Assembly: GCF_004803755.1 (NCBI RefSeq)
Contig: NZ_CP032311.1
Coordinates: forward strand, 1,504,501 to 1,568,500
Source: Pseudomonas sp. DG56-2
GTDB lineage: Bacteria > Pseudomonadota > Gammaproteobacteria > Pseudomonadales > Pseudomonadaceae
Direction: 5' to 3'
DNA: 64,000 nt
The translations under genes and the position numbers were made by a program. Position 1 is the stretch's first letter, and the number at the start of each line of letters is the position of its first letter. Positions 57,227 through 64,000 of the stretch are shown here, piece by piece. The notes beneath the pieces are model-generated. The model did not search any database. It saw only the letters and a program-made list of their open reading frames with translations, and was not told the origin of the DNA.

Positions 57227-57250
57227 CATCGCGGGGCGAGCCCCGCGATG
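57227..57250. terminator. Bidirectional terminator-like hairpin
   Basis: CATCGCGGGG, CGAG, CCCCGCGATG: a perfect 10-bp stem between the convergent prmB and the coiled-coil gene ending at 57254. It has no long U-run; it may act as a terminator or be a degenerate REP core. Confidence 0.6.
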
Positions 57251-57253
57251 TAT

Positions 57254-58042
57254 TCAGTGCGTCGCAATCCAGATCAACAACCCGGCCTGAAACACCGCAA
57301 AGGCCACCAGGCAAGTAATGGTGAAACGTAGCCCGCTGTCTTCACGGCGGTACTTGCTGACACGCTCGTCGCGCTCGCGAAGCTGGGCGTCTTTTTCCTG
57401 CAGGGTCTGTTCGGCTTGCTGCAGCATGTGCGCAGCATCGAGTATTTCAACCCGTTGCACCTTCTCGTTGTTCCAGCCGCCTTTCAGTTCGCCGACCTGC
57501 ACCTCGACGTAGCGTCCCTTTAGATGCTGGGCGTCGGCGTACTCAACCTCCAGGCCATGCCTGTTCAGCATCCGATCTCGACGCTGGCGGGTGTCTTCAT
57601 TGAGCGCGTCCTTGCTTGCCAGTGCGGCCCCGTCAACGCGGTAGTGCGACCACTTGCGTTGCGCCCAGGCAATTGCCTGGGACAGCAGGAAGCCACCCAG
57701 GCCGCGGTTCAAGGGTTCAAGTTGCAAGCCGCTGTCGGGGCCGACATGGACGCGCTTCTCTTGATGATCCACCCAGATATCCAGGCAGTTCTGCTCCTTG
57801 CGCACTTTCTGCCCTGGCAACTGGATGACCATGCGCAGCAGGCTGGTCTCCTTGTTGTGCCGTTCGGCATAGCCGTACTGGACAAAGCGCAATGGGCGCG
57901 CGCCGCTGTTGCGGTCGGTAGGCAGCGGCGCCAGGCGCAGCAGCTGGAAATGTTCCGCAGTCACCTCGGCCCACGGCAGCGGGGCGGGTTCCGGCGCGGC
58001 CTCGGCGGTTTCCGGGGCGTCCTGGGGGGCGGCTTCAGTCAT
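57254..58042 (-). CDS. Conserved tail-anchored coiled-coil protein of unknown function
   Basis: A 262-residue protein I cannot name. An Ala/Pro/Glu-rich N-terminus (1-25) leads to a soluble domain (about 30-190), a charged heptad-like coiled coil (about 200-232, LQQAEQTLQEKDAQLRERDE) and one C-terminal TM helix (238-260) ending two residues before the stop. This predicts a cytoplasmic domain tethered by a C-tail anchor. ATG 58042 is preferred because AAGAGGA precedes it; GTG 58063 would contain that site. Confidence 0.75.
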   Translation of the reverse strand: MTEAAPQDAPETAEAAPEPAPLPWAEVTAEHFQLLRLAPLPTDRNSGARPLRFVQYGYAERHNKETSLLRMVIQLPGQKVRKEQNCLDIWVDHQEKRVHVGPDSGLQLEPLNRGLGGFLLSQAIAWAQRKWSHYRVDGAALASKDALNEDTRQRRDRMLNRHGLEVEYADAQHLKGRYVEVQVGELKGGWNNEKVQRVEILDAAHMLQQAEQTLQEKDAQLRERDERVSKYRREDSGLRFTITCLVAFAVFQAGLLIWIATH

Positions 58043-58148
58043 CACGGCAATCCTCTTATGCACAGCAAGCTGGACATAATCACGATGCCAGCATCGGCTT
58101 ATCGGCAGAATCGTGCGGGACTGGAGGCTGAATTTCCGTGAAGTTCGT

Positions 58149-59111
58149 TCAAGCGGCGGGCAGCCTGTGGATAAAATCGACCACGCGGGTGCCCAGCTCG
58201 CTGGCTTGCGGCAGTTTAGGGTTCAGGTAGCTTTCGCGCTGCTCGCTGGCCGCCTGAGGGGCGATCCTCAGCATATGATTCATGCCCTGGATCAACGCCA
58301 GTTCGGCATCCGGCTTGGCGGCCTTGAGCCGTTCGGCGTTGCTCACATCGACCTGCACATCGTGGGTGCCTTGAATGATCAGGGCGGGGACTTTCACGCT
58401 GGCGAATGCGGCCGCGGGGTCTTGGCGAAACAACGAAATCAGGTAGGGCTGGACGCTGGGGCGCAACACGTCCTGCAAGGGCAGCGGTACGTCGGCGGCG
58501 GGGTGTCCGGCCTTGAGACTGTCCAGTATTTGTCCCACACGTTGGCGGTAGGGGGCCGGAACCTGGTCGGCGAGCTGCGCGCGGAACACCTCATCGATAG
58601 GCCGGCCACTGCCGGCCACGCTGATCACGGCGCTGGCATCGCTTGCCTCGGCAGCCAAGCTGGCGATCAGCGCGCCTTCACTGTGGCCCAGCAGAATCAA
58701 CTGGCCAAAACGTGGATCAGCCTTGAGCGCACGGCTCCAGGCTATAGCATCGGCGACGTAGCGTTCGACGCTGAGGTTGCGTTCATCGGGTGTGGCTGGG
58801 CGGCTGGCGGCTACGCCACGTTTGTCGTAGCGCACACTGGCGATGCGGTTTTTCGCCAGTACCAGCGCCAGTTGCCTGAGGTTATCGGTGTGGGCACCGT
58901 CGGGGCTGTTGCCATTGCGATCGGTAGGCCCGGACCCCGGAATAATCAGCACCACCGGTGGCGGTTGCTCGGTGCGCGGCAATAGTAGGCTGCCATAAAG
59001 CATGCCGCTGCCGGTATCGAGGCTGATCGGGCGTTGCAGCACGGTGGGGGCAGCAGCGTGCACCAGGCCGCTGAACAGCAGGGCAAATACCACAAAAACA
59101 CGCAGCATCAT
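58149..59111 (-). CDS. Exported alpha/beta hydrolase
   Basis: A 320-residue hydrolase with a signal peptide (MLRVFVVFALLFSGLVHAAA). The fold is shown by IIPGSGPTDRNGN (oxyanion region), RYDKRGVAAS, the nucleophile elbow LLGHSEGALIA, and late Asp (IQGTHDVQV) and His (GMNHMLR). Predicted periplasmic serine esterase or peptidase. Start ATG 59111 or the adjacent 59108. Divergent from aroC. Confidence 0.87.
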   Translation of the reverse strand: MMLRVFVVFALLFSGLVHAAAPTVLQRPISLDTGSGMLYGSLLLPRTEQPPPVVLIIPGSGPTDRNGNSPDGAHTDNLRQLALVLAKNRIASVRYDKRGVAASRPATPDERNLSVERYVADAIAWSRALKADPRFGQLILLGHSEGALIASLAAEASDASAVISVAGSGRPIDEVFRAQLADQVPAPYRQRVGQILDSLKAGHPAADVPLPLQDVLRPSVQPYLISLFRQDPAAAFASVKVPALIIQGTHDVQVDVSNAERLKAAKPDAELALIQGMNHMLRIAPQAASEQRESYLNPKLPQASELGTRVVDFIHRLPAA

Positions 59112-59244
59112 CAGGCCACTATCGAGGAGATGGATTTTGGACCCAAGTGCGGGCAGAAGGTTCGCTGTCAGGGATGAACTCACGGGTTAGCCTGCGTATA
59201 CTGGCGGCCTTGTTAAAATCAGGCTGATTCGCGGAGCGTCCTGC

Positions 59245-60336
59245 ATGTCCGGCAATACCTACGGCAAGCTGTTCACTGTCACCACCGCTGGCGAAAGCCA
59301 TGGTCCGGCGTTGGTCGCCATTGTCGACGGCTGTCCGCCGGGCCTGGAAATTTCCCTGGCTGACCTGCAGCACGACCTCGACCGGCGCAAACCCGGCACC
59401 AGTCGCCATACTACCCAGCGTCAGGAAGCCGATGAAGTCGAAATCCTTTCCGGGGTTTTCGAAGGGCGCACTACAGGCTGCTCGATCGGCCTGCTGATCC
59501 GTAACACCGACCAGAAGTCCAAGGACTATTCGGCGATCAAGGATCTTTTCCGCCCGGCCCATGCCGACTACACCTATCACCATAAATACGGTGAGCGCGA
59601 TTACCGTGGCGGTGGTCGCAGTTCGGCGCGTGAAACCGCCATGCGTGTGGCCGCCGGTGCCATTGCCAAAAAGTACCTGGCCAGCCAGGGCATTCGCATC
59701 CGTGGCTACATGAGCCAACTGGGACCGATCGAGATTCCGTTCAAAACCTGGGACTCGGTCGAGCAAAATGCCTTTTTCAGCCCCGACCCAGACAAAGTCC
59801 CGGAGCTGGAGGCGTACATGGACCAACTGCGCCGTGACCAGGATTCGGTTGGCGCAAAAATCACGGTCGTCGCCGAAGGTGTCATGCCAGGCCTGGGCGA
59901 GCCGATCTTCGACCGCCTGGACGCCGAGCTTGCCCACGCCTTGATGAGCATCAATGCGGTCAAGGGTGTGGAGATTGGTGCAGGTTTCGCCAGCGTTGCC
60001 CAGCGTGGTACCGAGCATCGTGACGAGATGACCCCTGAAGGTTTTCTCAGCAACAATGCCGGTGGCATTCTCGGCGGAATCTCCTCCGGTCAGCCGATCG
60101 TTGCCCACCTGGCCTTGAAGCCCACTTCAAGTATCACCACCCCAGGTCGCTCGATTGATGTCGATGGCAACCCGGTCGAAGTGATCACCAAAGGTCGCCA
60201 CGATCCGTGCGTCGGCATCCGCGCCACGCCAATCGCTGAAGCGATGATGGCCATTGTGCTGATGGATCACCTGCTGCGTCATCGCGGCCAGAACGCCGAT
60301 GTTCGGGTGACCACGCCGGTACTGGGCCAGCTGTAA
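59245..60336 (+). CDS. aroC: Chorismate synthase
   Basis: A 363-residue FMN-dependent enzyme forming chorismate from EPSP, the last common aromatic step, directly downstream of the AroA half of the fusion at 11.5-13.8 kb. Signatures: [42 protein letters not shown] and [13 protein letters not shown]. Typical length. Confidence 0.98.
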   Translation: MSGNTYGKLFTVTTAGESHGPALVAIVDGCPPGLEISLADLQHDLDRRKPGTSRHTTQRQEADEVEILSGVFEGRTTGCSIGLLIRNTDQKSKDYSAIKDLFRPAHADYTYHHKYGERDYRGGGRSSARETAMRVAAGAIAKKYLASQGIRIRGYMSQLGPIEIPFKTWDSVEQNAFFSPDPDKVPELEAYMDQLRRDQDSVGAKITVVAEGVMPGLGEPIFDRLDAELAHALMSINAVKGVEIGAGFASVAQRGTEHRDEMTPEGFLSNNAGGILGGISSGQPIVAHLALKPTSSITTPGRSIDVDGNPVEVITKGRHDPCVGIRATPIAEAMMAIVLMDHLLRHRGQNADVRVTTPVLGQL

Positions 60337-60374
60337 TGCAGGCTTTTGGCATGCGCGCTGCGGCGTGTTGAGCC

Positions 60375-61520
60375 GTGGCGCCGATTCCCTACTGGCGGCT
60401 GTCCAGCTTTTACCTGTTCTACTTTGCCTTGCTCGGGTCTACAGCGCCGTTTCTGGCGCTGTACTTTCATCACCTGGGTTTTTCCAGCGCGCGCATCGGC
60501 GAATTGGTTGCCATCCCCATGCTGATGCGCTGTATCGCGCCCAATCTATGGGGCTGGTTGGGTGATCGCAGCGGTCAACGCCTGTTGATCGTGCGCCTTG
60601 GCGCGCTGTTCACACTGTTGAGCTTCTCACTGATCTTTTTTGCCAAAAGCTATGCCTGGCTTGCGCTGGTCATGGCCTTGCACGCGTTCTTCTGGCACGC
60701 GGTGTTGCCGCAGTTCGAGGTCATCACCCTGGCGCACTTGCAGGGTCAGACGTCGCGCTACAGCCAGATTCGGCTGTGGGGTTCGATTGGTTTCATTCTG
60801 ACCGTGGTCGGCCTTGGGCGACTGTTCGATAGCTTGAGCCTGGATGTGTATCCGCAGGCGTTGGTGGTCATCATGGCCGGTATCGTGCTCGCCAGCTTCT
60901 GGGTGCCGAACGCCCAGCCACCGGGGCAGAATGAGCGAAGCCAGGGTGGTTTTCTCAAGCAGTTGACCCGCCCTGGCGTGGCCGCCTTCTATGTTTGTGT
61001 GGCGCTGATGCAGCTCAGCCATGGTCCCTATTACACCTTTCTCACCCTGCACCTGGAGCAACTCGGCTTCAGCCGCGGGATAATCGGTATGCTCTGGGCG
61101 CTGGGCGTGGTGGCCGAAGTGCTGATGTTCCTCGGCATGAGCTGGATTCTGGCGCGGGTATCGCTGCGCCGGGTGCTGATGGCCAGTTTCATCCTGGCGG
61201 CCCTGCGTTGGCTGCTCCTGGGCAATTATGCTGAGCACCTGGCCGTGCTGTTGTTTGCCCAGGTGCTGCATGCCGCCACCTTCGGCAGCTTCCACGCCGC
61301 GGCCATCGCTTTTGTGCAGCGTAGTTTTGCTGCGCGTCAGCAAGGGCAGGGCCAGGCCCTGTACGCAGCCTTGGCCGGCACCGGCGGAGCCTTGGGCGCT
61401 CTGTATTCCGGCTACAGCTGGAACCTGTTGGGTGCAACTACCACCTTTAGTATTGCCAGCATCGCAGCCCTGGCCGCAGCCGTTATCATTGCGACCCAGA
61501 TGAAAGATGCCCAGACATAG
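60375..61520 (+). CDS. MFS transporter (HcaT/LacY-like)
   Basis: A 381-residue, 12-TM MFS protein of the 3-phenylpropionate/nucleoside permease-like group (WRLSSFYLFYFALLGSTAPF; LWGWLGDRSGQR). It begins at GTG 60375, 38 bp after aroC. In P. aeruginosa an MFS gene also follows aroC and precedes the methionine-salvage genes mtnB-mtnD-mtnC. Here only an mtnD-like gene follows, 12 bp downstream. Substrate unknown. Confidence 0.85.
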   Translation: MAPIPYWRLSSFYLFYFALLGSTAPFLALYFHHLGFSSARIGELVAIPMLMRCIAPNLWGWLGDRSGQRLLIVRLGALFTLLSFSLIFFAKSYAWLALVMALHAFFWHAVLPQFEVITLAHLQGQTSRYSQIRLWGSIGFILTVVGLGRLFDSLSLDVYPQALVVIMAGIVLASFWVPNAQPPGQNERSQGGFLKQLTRPGVAAFYVCVALMQLSHGPYYTFLTLHLEQLGFSRGIIGMLWALGVVAEVLMFLGMSWILARVSLRRVLMASFILAALRWLLLGNYAEHLAVLLFAQVLHAATFGSFHAAAIAFVQRSFAARQQGQGQALYAALAGTGGALGALYSGYSWNLLGATTTFSIASIAALAAAVIIATQMKDAQT

Positions 61521-61532
61521 GAAGCGCCTTTA

Positions 61533-62051
61533 ATGAGCAGCCTGACCGTTTACCACCAGTCCACCCCGGACATCCCCAACAAGGTGCTGACCCACCTTGA
61601 GGACATCGCTGCCACGCTGGCTGAGCACGCTGTGCGTTTCGAGCGTTGGCAAGCTGACTCTGCGATCCAGCCCGGTGCTGGCGATCAACACATCATCGAA
61701 GCCTACCGGTCGAGCATCGACACATTGCTGGCCGAACGCGGGTACGCCCATGTCGATGTAATCCGTGAAGTGGATGGCGCTTTGCGCAATGAGCATACGT
61801 GCAAGGAAGACCAGCTGCGCTTTTTTGCTGCCGGACGCGGGCTGTTCAGCCTGCGCATTGACGATTACATCTACGCAGTGCTGTGCGAGAAGGGCGATTT
61901 GATCGGCGTGCCGGCTGGCACCAGGCTGTGGGTCGATATGGGTGATGAACCGCGATTCGTTGCCATTCGCCTGTCCAACGCCCCAGAAGGGCAAGCTGTA
62001 GATTTCACCGGCGACCCGATTGCCGAGCGTTATCCACGCCTTGATGATTGA
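61533..62051 (+). CDS. Acireductone dioxygenase-like cupin lacking metal ligands
   Basis: A 172-residue protein clearly descended from MtnD (SSLTVYHQSTPDIPNKVLTH; YAVLCEKGDL). MtnD binds Fe or Ni through His96, His98, Glu102 and His140 (Klebsiella numbering). Here the aligned residues are His88, Cys90, Gln94 (NEHTCKEDQLRFF) and Leu132 (GTRLWVDMG, codon CTG at 61926), so three of four ligands are gone. It is also about nine residues shorter than pseudomonad MtnD, just before the metal motif. The frame is intact and well spaced after the MFS gene. Unlikely to be a dioxygenase; possibly a re-purposed cupin. Confidence 0.85.
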   Translation: MSSLTVYHQSTPDIPNKVLTHLEDIAATLAEHAVRFERWQADSAIQPGAGDQHIIEAYRSSIDTLLAERGYAHVDVIREVDGALRNEHTCKEDQLRFFAAGRGLFSLRIDDYIYAVLCEKGDLIGVPAGTRLWVDMGDEPRFVAIRLSNAPEGQAVDFTGDPIAERYPRLDD

Positions 62052-62084
62052 TCGGTAGGACGGGTAGCGGCTGCTAGACAGGTT

Positions 62085-62137
62085 TTCACAAACAAGGCCA
62101 ACCCCGACGTCCTGTTGGGGTTGGCCTTGTTTGTGAA
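62085..62137. terminator. Long perfect inverted repeat, bidirectional terminator
   Basis: Two 21-base arms pair perfectly (62085-62105 with 62117-62137) around an 11-base loop; the core is GGCCAACCCC/GGGGTTGGCC with A/T-rich outer parts. It lies between the convergent ARD-like and DUF3509 genes and would terminate both. Confidence 0.9.
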
Positions 62138-62152
62138 GGGGGGTGTCAAGGC

Positions 62153-62425
62153 TTAGCGGTAAGTCGGCAGGGCGAACCGCTGTTGGCTCTGCAGCCGAGA
62201 AATCATCGGCAACTCACTGGCTTGTTCGGCCAGGTCGCGGCGAATCGCACTGATCGCCCACGTCAGCTGTTCAGCGCAGTGCAGTTGTCCATACGAAATC
62301 GAGCGCTTTACCTGCTTGCCATCTGCGGCGCGCAAGGTCAGCAGAATGCCGCCGTCAGGCCGCGCTTGGGTGACCACGGTGTAGGCGGGGAAAACCGAGG
62401 CAAATTTTTCCTGGATGAGGTCCAT
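62153..62425 (-). CDS. DUF3509 family protein
   Basis: A 90-residue protein, MDLIQEKFASVFPAYTVVTQ with a following GGILLTLRAADGKQVKRSIS strand-rich segment and C-terminal SRLQSQQRFALPTY. It matches the small DUF3509 family, common in Pseudomonas and often multicopy. Function unknown. Confidence 0.82.
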   Translation of the reverse strand: MDLIQEKFASVFPAYTVVTQARPDGGILLTLRAADGKQVKRSISYGQLHCAEQLTWAISAIRRDLAEQASELPMISRLQSQQRFALPTYR

Positions 62426-62546
62426 ATCGACTCCTGGCTGTTAGTGGCAGACATGGAGTGATGGTTGCAGCGACTGTGCCAGGTTTTTATTGAAATAAAA
62501 TCTATATAAATCAACTACTTAAATATAAATACGGGCGGGCGCCTCA

Positions 62547-62590
62547 TGCATTGTGCAAGGTCGTGCAATTTGCACAGTGCATTTTGCAAG
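62547..62590. promoter_or_regulatory. TGCA-type repeat array upstream of the ankyrin gene
   Basis: A 13-base direct repeat, TGCATTGTGCAAG at 62547 and TGCATTTTGCAAG at 62578, spaced 31 bp (about three helical turns). Between them lies a perfect 13-base palindrome GTGCAATTTGCAC (62563-62575). All three share TGCA half-sites, about 110-150 bp upstream of the ankyrin start. It looks like a cooperative regulator-binding array. The remaining 62426-62697 interval has an AT-rich block near 62485-62530 that could hold a promoter. Confidence 0.5.
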
Positions 62591-62697
62591 ATCCCTTTGC
62601 CAATAGATTGGCTCTGTCGGCACCATGCGTTATCCACAGTGGACCTCGCGGCGTTACTGACAAATACTTGGGCTTTCCGTAAGCCAGGAGGTTCCCC

Positions 62698-63222
62698 ATG
62701 TCTGATCAACGCAGCCCTACGCCCATGAATGATGACGAGGCTGCCGCATTCGCCGAGCAGGTGTTCGACCGGGCACGCCAGGGCGATGCCGAGATGCTTG
62801 GGCGTCTGCTCGACAAAGGCCTGCCTGCCAACCTGCGCAACCACAAGGGCGACACCTTGCTGATGCTCGCTTGCTACCACGGGCATCTGGATGCGGTAAC
62901 CGTGCTGCTGCAGCACGGCGCCGATGCGCAAATCGCCAATGACAATGGTCAGCTGCCCATGGCCGGTGCAGCATTCAAAGGTGACCTGGCGATGGTGACG
63001 CTGCTGGTAGAGCAAGGCGTTGCGGTGGACTCGGCGTCTACTGATGGTCGCACCGCGTTGATGATGGCGGCCATGTTCAACCGCACCGCGATTGTCGATT
63101 ACCTGTTGAGCAAGGGCGCCGATGCCCAGCGCCAGGATGCCAAGGGCGTTACCGCGCTCGGCGCTGCGTTGGCAATGGGCGCTGTTGATACTACCGCGCA
63201 GTTGCAAGCGCTGGCCGGCTAA
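62698..63222 (+). CDS. Ankyrin-repeat protein
   Basis: A 174-residue protein of four or five ankyrin repeats: NHKGDTLLMLACYHGHLDAV, NDNGQLPMAGAAFKGDLAMV, STDGRTALMMAAMFNRTAIV and a degenerate last one. No signal peptide, so cytoplasmic. Similar small ankyrin proteins accompany catalase genes (AnkB with KatB) in P. aeruginosa, but no catalase is visible here. AGGAGG precedes the ATG. Confidence 0.88.
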   Translation: MSDQRSPTPMNDDEAAAFAEQVFDRARQGDAEMLGRLLDKGLPANLRNHKGDTLLMLACYHGHLDAVTVLLQHGADAQIANDNGQLPMAGAAFKGDLAMVTLLVEQGVAVDSASTDGRTALMMAAMFNRTAIVDYLLSKGADAQRQDAKGVTALGAALAMGAVDTTAQLQALAG

Positions 63223-63282
63223 CCCCCAGGGGCCTTTTGCGGCTATCCTTGGCGACTTTTTTCAGCGTCGCAGGGCCCCTTC

Positions 63283-63813
63283 ATGAAAACCCAACTGGTC
63301 GAACTCATCGGCAAAATCAGCGCCGGCTGCATGCGCGAAGACGATATCGAGCGCATTGCCGAAGAAGCGTCCCAGGCCTATGCCGACCCACAAGCCTTCC
63401 TCGCCAACAATCCAGATATCAACTACGACGACAGCTTTCCGATCCCACTCGGAGAGTGGATGGTCGTTGGCAGCTTGCCAGACACCGTGCTGTTCCAGGC
63501 CGATAGCTACCAGGACCTGTTCGCGCAGATTGTCGATTCTTTCGACAAGAGCGTGGCCTTCAACCTCAAGCCCAAGCAATTGGCTAAGGTCGAACCCTTG
63601 ACCGCGCTCAACCGGATCCAGGTGCAAATGGGGGCGATGAACAAAGAAGCCGGCGGCTATGTGCTGATGAACTTCAGTCAGTTACTGGATGATGAACTGC
63701 AGTTGGTGCTGGTCGGCGCCAATGACCTGCCGCGGGTGCTCGAACTGTGCGCCGAAGTCGGTATTGCCGCAGCGCCATCACTGGAAGCGCTGCGGGTGGC
63801 TGTACACGTTTAA
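63283..63813 (+). CDS. Conserved protein of unknown function
   Basis: A 176-residue acidic, soluble protein (MKTQLVELIGKISAGCMRED). It has no signal peptide or TM segment; mixed helices first, then a conserved-looking GGYVLMNFSQLLDDELQLVLVG region. I do not recognise the family. It overlaps the convergent ZIP transporter stop by four bases. Confidence 0.75.
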   Translation: MKTQLVELIGKISAGCMREDDIERIAEEASQAYADPQAFLANNPDINYDDSFPIPLGEWMVVGSLPDTVLFQADSYQDLFAQIVDSFDKSVAFNLKPKQLAKVEPLTALNRIQVQMGAMNKEAGGYVLMNFSQLLDDELQLVLVGANDLPRVLELCAEVGIAAAPSLEALRVAVHV

Positions 63814-64000
63814 CCCAGGGCGGTATCGAGGAACATCATTACCGCGAAGCCGCCCATCAAGCCAAGGGTCGCCGAGGTCTGGTGGCCATTGCGGTGGGTT
63901 TCCGGAATGACTTCGTGGGACACCACAAAGATCATCGCGCCGGCTGCCAGGCCCATGCTCACGGGGTAGGCAATGGCAAACCCGGTGGAAATACCCAGGC
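63810..64000 (-). CDS. ZIP-family metal transporter, C-terminal end
   Basis: About 62 C-terminal codons are visible; the gene continues beyond the right edge. VSMGLAAGAMIFVVSHEVIP followed by ETHRNGH is the ZIP/GufA-ZupT type metal-binding TM segment, and the protein ends GGFAVMMFLDTALG. Predicted inner-membrane divalent-metal (Zn) transporter. Confidence 0.85.
   Translation of the reverse strand, partial: LGISTGFAIAYPVSMGLAAGAMIFVVSHEVIPETHRNGHQTSATLGLMGGFAVMMFLDTALG

Noticed and set aside
62563..62590. A sigma-54 -24/-12 promoter in the TGCA-rich stretch
   Set aside because: TTGCAC and TTGC are present but the spacing is wrong and the -24 GG is missing.
1..64000. tRNA genes, rRNA genes, CRISPR arrays and complete insertion sequences
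   Set aside because: None could be recognised on either strand: no repeat-spacer pattern, no transposase frames, and no tRNA-like cloverleaf noticed.

Overview
The window is a chromosomal segment of a Pseudomonas, most likely from the P. putida/P. entomophila side of the genus. The evidence is gene order (ubiG, mtaD, mtnA, gyrA, serC, pheA, tyrA-aroA fusion, cmk, rpsA, ihfB, then an O-antigen locus closed by wbpM), GC-rich core genes with pseudomonad-like proteins, and a REP element with the pseudomonad GCGGGCAAGCCCGC core. No hisC2 lies between pheA and tyrA-aroA, unlike P. aeruginosa. Species assignment is inference.

Layout. 1-6.3 kb: end of an EAL phosphodiesterase, a TenA-like protein, a leftward yciK/mupP/ubiG/mtaD block, and divergent mtnA. 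6.3-17.1 kb: gyrA, then the serC-pheA-tyrA/aroA-cmk-rpsA aromatic amino acid and translation block, then ihfB and a LapA-domain protein. 17.2-18.7 kb: a beta-CASP metallo-beta-lactamase RNase-like gene. 18.9-40.8 kb: a complete Wzx/Wzy O-antigen locus, all rightward, with a visibly AT-rich centre (about 26.5-33.5 kb). It has two wzz genes, sugar-nucleotide genes for UDP-GlcNAcA/GalNAcA (tviB, tviC), a dTDP-Qui4N-formyl pathway (rmlB, rmlA, vioA-like, vioF-like) and UDP-QuiNAc (wbpM, wbpV), an AsnB-type amidotransferase, wzx, wzy, three glycosyltransferases and the initiating transferase wbpL. Together these predict a tetrasaccharide of QuiNAc, GalNAcA (probably amidated) and Qui4NFo, the same sugar set as the published Francisella tularensis O antigen.

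41-50.3 kb: comEA, pyrF, an MDR reductase, an SDR, an MFS exporter divergent from a MocR regulator, a BenE-type transporter, GST and glutaredoxin-like proteins, and folE. 50.3-54.5 kb: a decayed prophage wedged between folE and smr. It retains an excisionase-integrase fusion remnant, a tail-fibre-assembly fragment, a frameshifted lysozyme and a truncated spanin. The only intact gene is an OafA-type acyltransferase that could decorate the O antigen encoded 11 kb away. 54.5-64 kb: smr, a small membrane protein, an isochorismatase-like hydrolase, prmB, a tail-anchored coiled-coil protein, an alpha/beta hydrolase, aroC, an MFS transporter, an acireductone-dioxygenase-like protein, a DUF3509 protein, an ankyrin protein, one unknown and the end of a ZIP transporter.

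The most unexpected signal is that two methionine-salvage homologues are intact as reading frames but have lost their chemistry. MtnA lacks both catalytic residues (Cys to Gly, Asp to Glu). The MtnD-like protein lacks three of four metal ligands, and mtnB and mtnC, its usual neighbours in P. aeruginosa, are absent. This suggests loss of the pathway with possible re-use of the scaffolds.
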